A DNA stretch of 64,000 nt from Oryza sativa Japonica Group. Taxonomy: Eukaryota; Streptophyta; Magnoliopsida; Poales; Poaceae. A program made the position numbers and the translations under genes. Below the pieces are notes generated by a model. The model did not search any database. It was not told where the DNA came from and worked only from the letters and a program-made list of their open reading frames with translations. Positions 11,382 through 23,175 of this stretch are shown here, in pieces. The stretch covers positions 3,855,001 to 3,919,000 of the forward strand of contig NC_089046.1 of the NCBI RefSeq assembly GCF_034140825.1, written 5' to 3'. Each line of letters starts with the position of its first letter. The stretch's first letter is position 1.

Positions 11382-11600
11382 GATCTTTAGTCCCGGTTGG
11401 TAACACCAACCGGGACTAAAGATGGCTCAGCCGGCCACGTGGCTGAGCCATCTTTAGTCCCGGTTGGTGTTACCAACCGGGACTAAAGATCGATCTTTAC
11501 TCCCGGTTATTTCACCCGGGACTAAAGATAGCGATCTTTAGTCCCGATTGGTACTCCCGGTTTGGAAATCGGGACTAAAGGGGGGTTACGAACCGGGACT
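11382..11600. repeat. Right subterminal repeat array of the CACTA element
   Basis: Palindromic CTTTAGTCCCGGTTGG units with TAACACC and GTGTTACC cores, the same class as the left end array. One unit pair flanks a second short palindrome containing CCACGTGG. Confidence 0.8.
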
Positions 11601-12550
11601 ACAAAGGGTTTCTCCACCAGTGAGTCCCTAAGAATCCAAACAGGGGTGATTAAAGGGACTAAAATCCATTAGTCCCTCTTGGAGATACTTATAGGGACTA
11701 AAGTGGCAGCCTCTCTCTTCTCTCTCCTCGGTCTATGTGCCTTTAGTCCCTGGATCCAAACAGTAGGGGACTAAAGTTTTTAGTCCATGGACTAATTTTA
11801 GTTCAGTGACTAAAGATCCAAACAAGACCTTACTTGTAAAATGGCAAAATTTTACCATACATCTAAACACCAACTAACAAAACTTCAATGACAAATCTTT
11901 TGCCAACAAAACTTTTATAAAAAAAATTTGCCACAACAAATTGATCTAAACAGGCCCTAGCTAGCAAGCCCCTAATACTACTTTTTCTCTTGACATGTAA
12001 TACTACTGATTGATTGATTGATATCCCAGGAAAGTTTAAATGGCCATTTAACACCGGATTTCTTTAGATTTCAAATGGTCTAAGTACAGCGACATTGCAA
12101 CACTGGGCAGCTCACACTGTTTCTTGCATTGTTTCGCGGCTTTTTGGCCCCAGCAAGAACGCTCCAATTCGGGAAAAGTTTGCTCTGTGTTCTTGTACAC
12201 ATATAAATAAATTAACATATATAGTGGAAAAAGACAAGCTAGAGCAGGTGAGGGCTACCAAACACCAAGGTAATTGAATTAATAAGCTAGCTGTTTCTTG
12301 GAATTGAGATAATATATAATTAATTATTTCAATTCTGATGAAGCCAAGGAATCTTCCCCTTCTCCTGCAACAGGTGCGTACGTGATCAAATGCTGAAAAG
12401 GTTAATTAGTCCTCAATTAGTAAACAGAAAGGCATGCAGTAACCAATTCAAACACAAAAAAGGGCAAAGGGTTTTTGTTCACCTAACCAATTTTGTTTCA
12501 GAACCATATTTGATTTTTAAAAAAGTAAATTAAGGGTTTTTAATATTATA

Positions 12551-12806
12551 CTCCCCTGTTTCATATTATAGTCGTTTGTCTTTTTTCTTAGTTAAACTTG
12601 TTTAAGTTTGATCAAGTTTATAAAAAATATAGTAATATTTTCAATACATAATAAATATATTATCAAAATATATTCAATGTTAAATTTGATGAAACTAATC
12701 TAGTGTTGTAGATGTTGCTAATTTTTTTAATAAAAATTGGTCAAACCTAAAGAAATTTAACTAAGAGAAAGTCATACAACTTATACTATGAAACGTAGAG
12801 AGGGAG
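12551..12806. mobile_element. Stowaway MITE, about 256 bp
   Basis: The ends read CTCCCCTGTTTCATATTATA and its inverted counterpart ending GTAGAGAGGGAG, with TA on both sides (12549-12550, 12807-12808), as expected for Tc1/mariner-derived Stowaway elements. Confidence 0.9.
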
Positions 12807-13574
12807 TATCAATTATCTAGCAGTACCATCTAATTTCTAGCTAGTGTGCTTAACCTCTGTTTTTTTGGGCAGATTTCCTATATATTTTGTCAAATTAAGA
12901 AAATGACATGCTTGCTTGAGTTTAGTTCTAGAAACTTAAAAAGAGATTTTAGATAGCTCCTAACTATAGCTAGTACTACGTACTGTTAGAAATTAAAGTG
13001 CCTGTTAAGTAGGGGAACTAATTAAGCAGCAGGATGGTACTTTCAAGAGAGGACAGGGGTATATGCATGTACCGATCGAACAGTTCCTAATTAAGCTTGT
13101 CAATGTCAAAGGTTGGTACTTGGTACTAGTACTACCACATGCTCTATTATTCATCAAATGTTGGTCGTGGAAACATACTATACTATGCATTTATATGCAT
13201 GGTTTTACCGTTTTATAATTGATTCATATATATTTGCATGGTTTTAGCGTTTATAATTCATTTAGATATGCTTTTAATTGTTACTGCTACACATTATAGC
13301 ATGATAAAAAAAACTGTATGCATGGTTAATCCAGAAAAAAAAACACTCGTAGTAGTATAAATTGGCCTACTTCCATGACTAGACTTTCGACAAAGAAATC
13401 CAAAAAGACTTTTTCTATTATAGTTGAAAAGTGCTGAGAGTTAGCAAAAATTACAATTTAGGGATATATCATTTTTTTTTGCAATTTTCACAGAGTTAGA
13501 AATCAATTCCCTGTAACAAATATGTGAATTAGTGTTCCTGCATGCGTTAGGATCAATAATTTAAGTTAGACATA

Positions 13575-13714
13575 GGCTGTGTTTAGTTCAGCGTAAAGTT
13601 TGGATTTTGGTTGAAATTAAAGATGATGTGACTGAAAAGTTGTGCGTGTATGACAGGTTGATGTGATGGAAAAGGAATGAAATTTGGATTCAAACTTTGA
13701 ATCTAAACACAGCC
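13575..13714. mobile_element. Tourist MITE, 140 bp
   Basis: Terminal repeat GGCTGTGTTTAG with the inverted partner CTAAACACAGCC, flanked by ATA on both sides (13572-13574, 13715-13717). The body (AAAGTTTGGATTTTGG...) is the common rice Harbinger-derived type. Confidence 0.9.
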
Positions 13715-14997
13715 ATAGCACACCCCACAAGGCCTCCTTTCCTAGGAAACATAAGAACTTTTCATGGTTTCATGCATAAACGGAACCCAGTGACAGCCCA
13801 GAAATCTTACCCTACAGGATTCATTATTTACTAGTTCCTCTATCCCAAAAAAGAGTGATTTGTAGTCATTTCAAAAATAAACCAGTAGGGAGGGAAAATA
13901 CCAAAGTGCCTATTAATAGAAAAATTGTATTGCCAAATGGGTAGGCAGAAGCGTAGGAGATATTAAAGGGACATGACTCATTTAAAACACTACCTTGATT
14001 TGTTGGATGAGGGTAGGTAAGGGGCTCCAAGTAAACTCTTTTTAAACAATTTTTGAATGCTACTCCATTTTACATTCAATTGTGGTCATTTGTCTAGTTT
14101 TTTCCGTAGGTTTTCGCACAAAATTCTTTTCATTTTTATGCCTTTTTACACCACCGCTGGCTGAACCAAATCATTCAAAAAAATTGTAATATATATATAT
14201 AATAAAGCAGGAAAAAAACCGACACCACTGCAAACATATATGGAGAAGGAAATGGAGGAAGAGATGTTTGAAATTTGGAATAAGGATGGTAGCTAGCATA
14301 CTCGCATGGCTTCACCCACCGAAATTCAATCTTGCTGATCACAAATGAACTTTATATCGACGCGGAACTTAAAAATTCATTGCCAACATTTATCTCTTTC
14401 TAGAATACAGTTTTTTCTACACCTAGATGCAGCAGCACCTAAGCTAGAAGACATTAGATCTGTTCAGCGATTCGTGCTGTATTTTCTCACTGACCACACA
14501 ATACATCGTGTGGTAAAGGTGTGCACGAATGTTCAAGCCATCATGTGGTTGCCAGCCTAGGTGCCGCAACACCTAGATGCTAAAAGAACTTTCCGTCTCT
14601 TTTTAACCTTAAATTCAAATAGCGCGGTTCACTCGTAGTACATATTTTCTATCAATATGTAGTGATGTTCGTACACATGCATTTAACGTATAGAATAAAA
14701 AGAGAAATAGAAAGAAAAGATATAATATACACCAAAATGAATTTATGCAATAGTAGGAGTAGAGTGGTAGTAGTATAGGACAAGAGGCGCACAAGACCAC
14801 CACCTACCTACCAAATCCATCCATCCATCCATCCCTACCCTAGGGCTTCGAGCTCGCAAACGGCAACAACCACTACCTCACTCACGCTCACCACCTACTC
14901 GGTCAAATGTCCCTCACCTCACTCAAGTGGGACCCACTCCCTTTCTTTCTCTAACCTCTCTCCTCGCTTCGAGTTCGATCCGCCATGGCGCCACCAT

Positions 14998-15007
14998 GCA
15001 TATAAAC
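14998..15007 (+). promoter_or_regulatory. TATA box of the MYB gene
   Basis: CATATAAACT lies about 80 bp before the MYB start codon, followed by a CT-rich leader (TCCTCCTCTTCTTCC), the usual arrangement for a grass core promoter. Confidence 0.6.
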
Positions 15008-15087
15008 TCGAGCTCCCTCTCCTCCTCTTCTTCCTCCTCTCCACTCTCCACCATCGTCTTCGTCGTCGTCTTCCTCAGCTCGGAGCG

Positions 15088-16072
15088 ATGGGGAGGTCGC
15101 CGTGCTGCGAGAAGGCGCACACGAACAAGGGCGCGTGGACCAAGGAGGAGGACCAGCGCCTCATCGCCCACATCAACCAGCACGGCGAGGGCTGCTGGAG
15201 GTCGCTCCCCAAGGCCGCCGGTATATACGTGCCTCTACCTTCTCACTCCGGCCATGGCGCGGCGGCGGCGGCGACACGACGGCGATCGATCACTGACTCA
15301 TCACTGTGTTTGACTGACATGGTAATAGGGTTGCTGCGTTGCGGGAAGAGCTGCCGCCTCCGGTGGATCAACTACCTCCGCCCCGACCTCAAGCGCGGCA
15401 ACTTCACCGACGAGGAAGACGAGCTCATCATCAAGCTCCACGAGCTCCTCGGCAACAAGTAATCCATCAATCAATCTTAATTAGTGATTAATTAGGGAGT
15501 AATTGACTAATCAATTGCTAATACTTTTTGTCAGGTGGTCGCTGATCGCCGGGAGGCTGCCGGGGAGGACGGACAACGAGATCAAGAACTACTGGAACAC
15601 CCACATCAAGCGCAAGCTCCTCGCCCGCGGCCTCGACCCGCTCACGCACCGCCCGCTCAATGCCGCCGCCGCCGTCGCCGGCCACCACCACCTCGCCGCC
15701 GGCGGCTCCAGCTGCTCGCCCGACGCAACAAGCGGCCACAGCAGCTGCAGCGACGGCGACGAGTACCGCGGCGGCATCGACCTCAACCTGTCCATAAGCC
15801 CGCCGTCGTCGTCGTCCCAGCCGTCTTCCCCGCCGCCGCCGCCGCACGAAGCAGAGGCGAGACGCGCCGGAGCGACGGCGAGCTACACCTACCACCACCA
15901 CTACTCGGAGACGAGGGAGAAGATATGCCTGTGCTTGAACCACCTCGGGCTGCACGGCGGCGACGAGTGCAGCTGCGGCGGCTCGTCGGCCTCTTCCTCC
16001 TCCTCGCCGCCGCCGGCGACGGCGAGCTCGCGAGCGTTCACATTCGCCAATGCATCGTCGTCAACAGTGTAA
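15088..16072 (+). CDS. R2R3-MYB transcription factor, subgroup 4 repressor type
   Basis: Exons 15088-15220, 15329-15458 and 15535-16072 give 266 residues. The N terminus [18 protein letters not shown] is the hallmark of this MYB class. R2 (about 13-62) and R3 (about 66-115) hold the spaced Trp residues, and the intron positions are the conserved ones. R3 carries the bHLH-contact pattern (E-L-x2-K-x3-L-x6-L-x3-R). The C-terminal half is low complexity but has an EAR-type repression motif DLNLSI (about 170-175) and the Cys motif [17 protein letters not shown]. Family members (AtMYB4/AtMYB7, ZmMYB31/42) repress phenylpropanoid genes, and a similar nuclear role is inferred. I do not assign a rice locus name with certainty. 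Confidence 0.93.
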
Positions 16073-16845
16073 AACACAGAGAAATTCAGCGATTTTCAGA
16101 CTAAGAGAATTAATGAGAGGTAGAGCACATGCATGCTGAATTAATTGAATTAACTCAATCCAAGCTTGAGCTAGGCATCTAGCTAACTTTGTGATTTGAT
16201 CATGATCAGCTAGCAAAATCATCATAATCATCATCATCATCATCTCCCTCTTCTCTTAATTTTTGAAAATTAATTAATTGACTGTGCTGATTGATAAGAC
16301 CATCGTATTAACGTTAATTCGATCGATGATCTCGGTTGGTTGAATTCCATGCTGTTTTCATTCCTTTTGATGCACAGGACAACAACCAGTAGTGCAGTTC
16401 ATGAGGAGTGACAGTCCATGGACTTCCTTTAATTTCTTCACCTTCTTTTTGGCTTGTATATATGCATGTCACCTTCTTTTTGTCCATTACTAGTTCAACT
16501 ACAGCATCTCTTGATCTCGGTGTTGGGGAAAGGCAAAAGCTCTTGTCATGTCACACACATAAGCTAGCTAGTCCCCATATGATCACAGAATTAATGCACA
16601 CTGGTGAACTACATTTCTTTCTTTGAAATGTGTCTTTACCCCTCTCTTCTTTGAATTTTTTTTCCTAGCTATCTTGATACATCTCCTTGCATGTAGTAGT
16701 GTCATTAAGGCTTGTTACAACTTACAAGTGAGTGTTAGTCTACTGATAAGAGAGGGCCAGTGCTAGTATATAGTGGAGTACTATAAACTATGAGTGTAAC
16801 ACAGCTTATTTAAGGAAAATATGTAATGCAAACCATATATATATA

Positions 16846-17037
16846 GTGGAAGTCTAGAAACTACCATTGAATCGAAAAATAATGGACGTATAAGATTCGT
16901 CCACGTCGCCATGAGTAAAAGTTGGAGTAAAATTTTTACTCATGAGTAAACTTACGAGTAAAATTTTTACTCGTGATGACGTTGATGAATCCCAGACGTC
17001 TATTTTTTGATCCAACGATAGTTTCTAGCTAGGTTCC

Positions 17038-17040
<3 letters not shown>
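16846..17040. mobile_element. MITE of 195 bp inserted in a TA microsatellite
   Basis: Terminal inverted repeats GTGGAAGTCTAGAAACTA and (reverse strand) GTGGGAACCTAGCTAGAAAC, longer with mismatches. The left flank is a short TA run (16835-16845) and the right flank a long one (17044-17100). Rice Micron elements are known to sit in TA microsatellites; this may be a relative or an unrelated MITE with TA target. Confidence 0.7.

Positions 17041-17043
<3 letters not shown>

Positions 17044-17100
<57 letters not shown>
17044..17100. repeat. (TA)n microsatellite
   Basis: Uninterrupted TA dinucleotide run of about 57 bp directly beside the MITE at 16846-17040. Confidence 0.95.
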
Positions 17101-17103
<3 letters not shown>

Positions 17104-18707
17104 TCCACCATATTTTTTCCCACTTATTCGTATACAGTGTGTATATATATACTTGCAAGCCAATTCTCAGGAAATTGTTTTTAGAAAAAAAAAAGGAACA
17201 TGTAAGCATGTGTGTATGCAGATGTAGAGTAGAGCAACTGATGAGCTATTACCTCCAAAACATGCAAGGCTGCAAAAGAAGACTTCTGCTTCTTTTTAAG
17301 AGAGAAGTCCTTGTTCCTTTTCTTCGGTGGAAAGTTGAGCTTAATAAGCTACTCCCTCCATTCCCAAAATACAAAATTTTAGATTGTTTAGTCAAGATTA
17401 AAGTTAAGAGAAAATATTCCCTTTAAGTGACCTCATTAGTCAATTTTAAATTGCTTTAATTTCCCTCTTAATAAGCACCTTATTAACTAAAAATGTTTAG
17501 ATTTCCATGCACTGAAATTCACGTACCAAAAATGCTTATATTGTGTACTCCCCTGTTTCAATTTACTTGCTGGTCTAGCATTCAATTTTTTTTTGTCAAA
17601 ATAATTGGTGTTCTTACATTCTAAAGCATTTTTAGTAATGTTTTTCTGTTCCTATCCTTCAATAATACAGACATGCATGCTAGTACTACTTCTCTAAGAA
17701 ATTTTAATGTTTGTTTTCGGAAAGATGATTATGATGTAACTAATGAGAGTAGAAACGTAATTTTCCACGCCTCCTGTGAGATTTGATAGAACAACAAGTA
17801 ATAAATTAAAACAGAAGAGGAAATATAAAATTTGAATAAAAAATTATATTTACAAGCAGAGGGAATATTTCTTTTGTGTTTCTGAGGCTTTTGTCAGGGA
17901 GTAGGAATCAGTATATATGAGATGTTCTTTGAGGCAAGGTTTTGTAGGGTATATATAGTACAAGAGTGGAGGGAGTACCTGTTGTTTGTTAGTTAATGCT
18001 AGCAATGGCATAATTGGCTTGTGCTCTTTTGTACGTAGTAGGGGGTAGATGGAGAGGTGGTTGTTGGCATGCATGCGCCGAACTGATTTTGTTGGTCAAG
18101 CTAATTAATTAGGGATCTCTCCATCTAACTAATTTAAGCTAAGCTTCATGTATGCATGGATGCATAACAACATAAGAAGGGTACAAGTGAGTGAAGTAGC
18201 TAGACCACATGGGCCATGACAAATTAAAAGTTGTTTTTTCTGTTAGATTGATCTCAGAGAAAATTTAAGGCTGGTTTGGGAAGCTTTATATTCTGATAAG
18301 CAGTGGGTGATAATTCGAAGAAGGTGTGAAAAACAACTTTTGGTTTTCAGTTTATTTTCTGACTTACAACTGCATAGTTTCTTATTAGAATCTGGACGGA
18401 AAGCTAGACGACTATTTGAAGGAAGTATTTTGATTCTGAGAGGAGATGCCGCTAAAAAAAATTCAGACCCTTAGCTAGGAATATTTGACCTAATTAATTA
18501 GGATAAAGTTAAAAAAAGAGAACTAATTTAAAATAGAGGGAGTAAATCCATTTTATTGTAGTGATTACATGTAAGATGATATAGCTAGCTTGATCATTTC
18601 TCTCCACATGTAAACCGCTGAATAAAGCACCTCATCATGTGTGGTCAGACTTCATGCAAAACTACAACGACCAAAAGTCTATATCAAACAGTAGCCGCAC
18701 CATGCTA

Positions 18708-18951
18708 CATCTATTTTTAATAGATAACGCTATTGATATTTTGTCACATTTTTGACCATTTGTTTTATTAAAAAATACGTAATTATAATTTATTTGGTTG
18801 TGTGTTGTTATATCACTCAAAATATTTTAGGTATGATTTATATATTATACATTTGCATAAAATTTTGAATAAGATGATAGTCAAATATGTGTTTAAATGT
18901 CAACAGCGTTATCTATTAAAAAATATCTATTAAAAAATAGATCTGAGTGAG
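18708..18951. mobile_element. Stowaway-like MITE with long inverted arms
   Basis: The left arm ATAGATAACGCTATTGA near 18720 answers TCAACAGCGTTATCTAT near 18900-18916, and the ends read CATCTATTTTT and AAAAATAGATCTGAGTGAG with TA on each side. Length about 244 bp. Confidence 0.65.
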
Positions 18952-21900
18952 TATATTTGATCATCTTTTTCAAGTATGCACATATATATGCTCTTGCATC
19001 TGCCATTTTGTGACATCTAATCATATAGTGACTATTATATCGCTCATTTGTCGCTGTACTCTTCATTTACATGCTCCGTCGTCATAAGATAAAATGAAAG
19101 CTAACATTTTTTCCTGATTTTCTTATATATCCCCCGTACAACGCGTGTACCTGCTGAAAATTTCTGTGAAATTATATATGATTAGGACGCTTTGTTGAAC
19201 TAATAGAGAGAAGCAAAAGTCTATGGTTGACGTGAAAAATCCTAGTTGAAGATCGATCAATTTACCCCAGGAGGCACGTTTGTGAAAGCAAAGTTTTGTC
19301 ATCCGTTTACATCTCCACGCAAAGAATCTCTGCTTAGAACCATGCATGTATGAATAAATCTGATATATGTATTAACCGATTGAGATGGAATCATCCAAGA
19401 AATATATGTATATCTTAATTAATTAGAAAAATAAGAAGAAAAAATTATCATAATGGAGATAATTCATCGTGCTATATATTTTTTTCTCGACCGGCCATGG
19501 GTAATGAGTTTCGATGTATTGGGCGTTTCCCCTATGCTTCTGAGAAAAATAAAACCTGAAATAAACTTAGAAACATGTATGATTATAATTAATGGTTTAC
19601 CCATTTTCATAAATAAATAATGATTATTTTACCCTCTATATATACAGATCATATATACAGTACTATACAGAAAACATTTCTAAGGCAATTGATTAATTAA
19701 CCTGTTTGTACATATGTTTACCCAGGAGCCTAGGCATGTGGAAATCGGCTATTTATACTAGTGATTGATCATTATACTGTTAGGCCAAGAGAGAACAGGA
19801 CAGATATTCACCGTGCAAATTAGTCATGAACAAGACATCACCACTAAGTTAAACTTTTTTCACCCTTCGAATGGACAGGGCAGCAGTATTGTACCACAAT
19901 GTATGGCATCCACTACTAATCTTTCTAAGGTGGACCAACAAATCATTGCTAGCTAGTAAGAGCCGATAGTATGATCAACACCAAGAAAAGGCTGAGATGA
20001 TATGAATCAACAAAAGGTGGTTTTCTTGTAGGGAAGTAGCAACAAGCGTGTGATTACAGATGTCATGCATGAACCTTCCCACCAAAGTTAGCATCCATTC
20101 AGAACGAGTGACACCACCAAGATCATTTTGTACAATGACTTATGACCAACTAACAATGAGGTGAATTCTTTGACATGGTTTTTGGTCCCCAAAAAGTTAA
20201 GAACGCCATTGGAATTACGTTCTTTTGTTTCGAAACATATAGCGAAAGTGCTCCAATAAGTACTAGTAGAGATTGACAAGCCAGCTCTCCCCAAACCCTA
20301 AGGCCAACATCATCGCATCATGTATGCCTTTTGCATTTTGATTCAATGACTTAACTAGGTTGTAGAAAAACTATGCTCAAGTGCAAACACATGATCTTGC
20401 GGGATTACTTGCGTGCTTATATGCTATAGAATAGAAATATTTTGTCAAGTTTGGCCAAACCAAGCTCACCCTAGAAAAAAAGGGTTGCACCATCTGCACC
20501 TCATATACGGTCAATCAAGTGAGAAATGTGGTGCTTGGGATGATGGCGAAAATATGGGTTTGTGCTAGTATGATATCTGCCCATGTACCTCCCTATGGTC
20601 ATGTCATGTGCAAGTTTTTGTGAAAACCCGTAGCTTTGTGTTATGTAAGAAAACCCGTAGTTTTGTGTTATGTAACAACCTATATACGCATGTAGGTTTC
20701 TTTGGGAGTATTCATTAATAAATTAAATAGTCACCTGATGTTTTTACTCATTATTTCTATCTATATATATTTATAAAAATAATTAATATAAGGATAAGTA
20801 CATGAAAGAATTTTTCATGACACATCTCCAATGTCATATATATTCATATACTAAATCTTAAGATTTGATTGCATATATTTGTGAATTAAGATTTCGAGGT
20901 TTGATTGTAAGCATTCTAAAACGACACAAAAAAGAACACAGGGAGTATATATAGAAATACTTATAATTTAATGACAAGCTGTTTTCACAAAGCTAATAAT
21001 TAATTAACATATGCTTTCAAGCATGTCCTCGTTTTGAAGACCAAATCTTGTAAGAGATATATATAATTCATCTTATATGTTGATGGTCAAAAGTTTGTGA
21101 TGGTTGACCATATGATTCAAAAACACATTTAGTTCATCTATATGATATCTCTATACCTTTTTTGCATTAGGAAATTAATGTCGAATCTTCCCCACTGGGT
21201 GCTTCAGCAAACAGCATTTGGATGGTGATGGCAATGGTTAGGTTACATTGGGCGGTGGTTGTTGTTGGTTGGTACCACAATGGCACCTCTATTCAACAGA
21301 TGTACAGATGATCATGCATGAGTTCCAATCCTAGTATAGCTTTCCTCTTTCTAAGAATCACCAGTGTCCTTTCCAGTAGTTTTGGGCAAAAACTTGATGG
21401 CTCTTGGGAAATAAAGTGTGGCCCCTCACCTTCTAGAAGCTAGCCTAGGTGGCCCCACCCCCAGTGGCTTCCCTACCAATGATAAAATGGTTAGATGCAT
21501 GTAGTGCTTGGGTGAGAACTGTCCAAATCCAGATGCTAATGGATGGTATAAAGTGTAATATGACCTAGTGCCGAATCGCCAAATTTCTCGAGTTTTTCAC
21601 GTGATAAGCTATAAGGGCGGCAAAAGAGATATGCAAGTGACATGTAGATGCATTGCCGGATGTCCATATATATTGCAGACCTCGAAAGATTTGTAACCAC
21701 CTCTTAATTTAATTCTAGAGTAAAATTTCATATAATAATACTGAATATATAAAGTCACATCTGTTTAATTTTTCCTTTCATGAACTGTATATTGTGGCAG
21801 TCATGATCAGCGCATCATGTTTACCTAACACTTGGATCAGTTGAGCAACTGCAGAAAAGAAAAAACAGTGTGTTACATCAACGATGTCGAAAGTGCACAT

Positions 21901-22779
21901 GCACTAGATCTTCTAGAAGGTATATGTACATGCACAAGAAAGCTCAAGCAGATCTTTGTCATCAATATTGCATCATCAGCATCACCTAACAAGAAATTGA
22001 GGAGTGTAGGTTCGATGCTCTAGTTAACATCCAGTTAACCACCAAAGACGCCTCATTTTGTCCATAATTAAGCATGCAGATGGTTATAGGTGGCATATAG
22101 CATCAACTAAATGGAAAGATTCTATTGGTCCTCTTGTCATTGCAAAACAGTTAAATTGATAGAATTTTCACAGATTTAGAGAGAAGATAGCATCACTGAT
22201 AGGGCCATTTTGATTTGGTGATTCAATATTTAGGAAGTTTTGGTTTCATTTCTAGACAGCTAGTCAATGAGAGGGGATAAAAGAAAGATGCATGGTTGGT
22301 GTTGCATTTAATTTCCATTGTTCTGCCTTGAAGCAATTGCAACGACTATAGTGGTTTGTGACGTTAACATGATATGGCCGGATGTAATTTGATAGGCGTG
22401 TAAAAACTAACTTCGTATATATAATGTGATTAAATTTGTGTTGGTATGACTAATGCAAAGGTTTGAGCTGTGCTTAATTAAAGCATGTATGTCCTTTGTA
22501 TGCAAGATAACAAGAGTCCGAGAGTTAATTAAATTAATAAAAACTTATAGTTTTGTAAGTTAAGTTGACTAAACGATAAACATCATTAATTCCACCATAC
22601 TCACACATTCGCGATACATCTCTCTACATTTTAATGTTACCCTACTTGCAGGAGGAGGCCTACGTACCTGAAAATAATTTATGAAACCTTATCAAAATTC
22701 TAGCTAGCTATTAATAAAAACACACATACACACCATGCATGTAGATAATCATGAGTATTAATCAGGAGAGATTCGACCC

Positions 22780-22807
22780 CCCCCCCCCCTCCACACACAC
22801 ACACACA
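22780..22807. repeat. C-run followed by (CA)n
   Basis: About 13 C residues then an ACACAC run; a simple-sequence tract in AT-rich DNA. Confidence 0.9.
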
Positions 22808-23124
22808 TCTAGTGATATGTCTCTGTGATTGACAATTATAAGCTAGCTCTCCAAATGAGGCATTCATGTTTTCTTATTAGTAGATGATAGACAATTCATA
22901 TTTGTTCTCTCCGTCTTAAAATATAGTAATATTTAGCTATAAATCTAGATCATATGCAATGTTATTATTTTTTTTAGGAATTTTTTTTAATGAGAACAGT
23001 GTATTTTTAAGTCTTGATAATGGTTTTAGCTCAAAGATCGGCAAGAGCCTATCCAGCTTTTGTACTCCAGAAACCAACATTACCAGGTACTGAATGGATC
23101 GTCTAGCACAACGCCGTCTGAGTA

Positions 23125-23175
23125 ACTTGAGAAATGGGCCCGATAGCTACCGGGCTGGGCCGTAAGGTGGGCTGC
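23125..23175. promoter_or_regulatory. Cluster of TGGGC/GGGCC words without an obvious gene
   Basis: Three TGGGCC/TGGGCT-type words lie within 50 bp, the site II form seen in housekeeping promoters. No clear gene starts nearby on either strand; it is about 620 bp beyond the glutaredoxin stop codon. Weak call. Confidence 0.25.

Larger units (their letters stand above)
3399..11622 (+). mobile_element. CACTA (En/Spm) transposon, 8,224 bp, internally rearranged
   Basis: Both ends show the 16-bp terminal inverted repeat CACTGGTGGAGAAACC and its reverse complement, ending exactly at 3399 and 11622. The flanks are AGT on both sides (3396-3398, 11623-11625), the 3-bp target duplication expected for CACTA elements. 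Subterminal arrays of the palindromic word CTTTAGTCCCGGTTGG... lie at about 3480-3730 and 11382-11600. Inside are a truncated TNPD-type transposase gene, an internal second array of related palindromes (5455-5690), and a gene joining a plant transposase domain to an Ulp1-like protease. The perfect terminal repeats and target duplication suggest recent insertion. The missing catalytic core of TNPD suggests it could move only with help. Confidence 0.92.
3342..11829. mobile_element. Inner MITE that was the target of the CACTA element
   Basis: With the CACTA removed this is a roughly 264-bp element (3342-3398 plus 11623-11829). Its ends read CCCTATTTGGTTC on the left and GTCTTGTTTGGATC on the reverse strand at the right, and it is full of TTTAGTCCC/GGGACTAAA words. 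Exact ends and target duplication are uncertain, so the superfamily (hAT or Harbinger) is left open. Confidence 0.5.
3179..11956. mobile_element. Outer Tourist-like MITE split by later insertions
   Basis: The arms 3179-3341 and 11830-11956 are inverted relatives: AT-rich with repeated TTTTGCCA/TGGCAAAA words, and an outer end reading GGGCCTGTTTAGATC on the reverse strand at the right side. Comparison with the uninterrupted copy A places the ends, with TTA on the left and CTA on the right as likely decayed target duplication. The 3-bp TTA/CTA site fits the PIF/Harbinger (Tourist) class. Everything from 3342 to 11829 was inserted into it. Confidence 0.5.
11957..14900. other. Intergenic, MITE-rich; no gene seen
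   Basis: Two clear MITEs are listed separately. A diverged Stowaway-like sequence may lie at about 13835-14110, whose ends echo the CTCCATTTTACATTCAATTG form. A TCCA microsatellite (CCATCCATCCATCC) is at 14811-14833. No open frame here shows a known domain. Confidence 0.5.

Noticed and set aside
11022-11409. Ile/Tyr-repeat open frames on both strands
   Set aside because: Products of the (TA)n run only.
21832-22023. 63-codon frame starting MDQLSNCRKEK
   Set aside because: No domain, no GC-rich start, no splice partners; chance frame.
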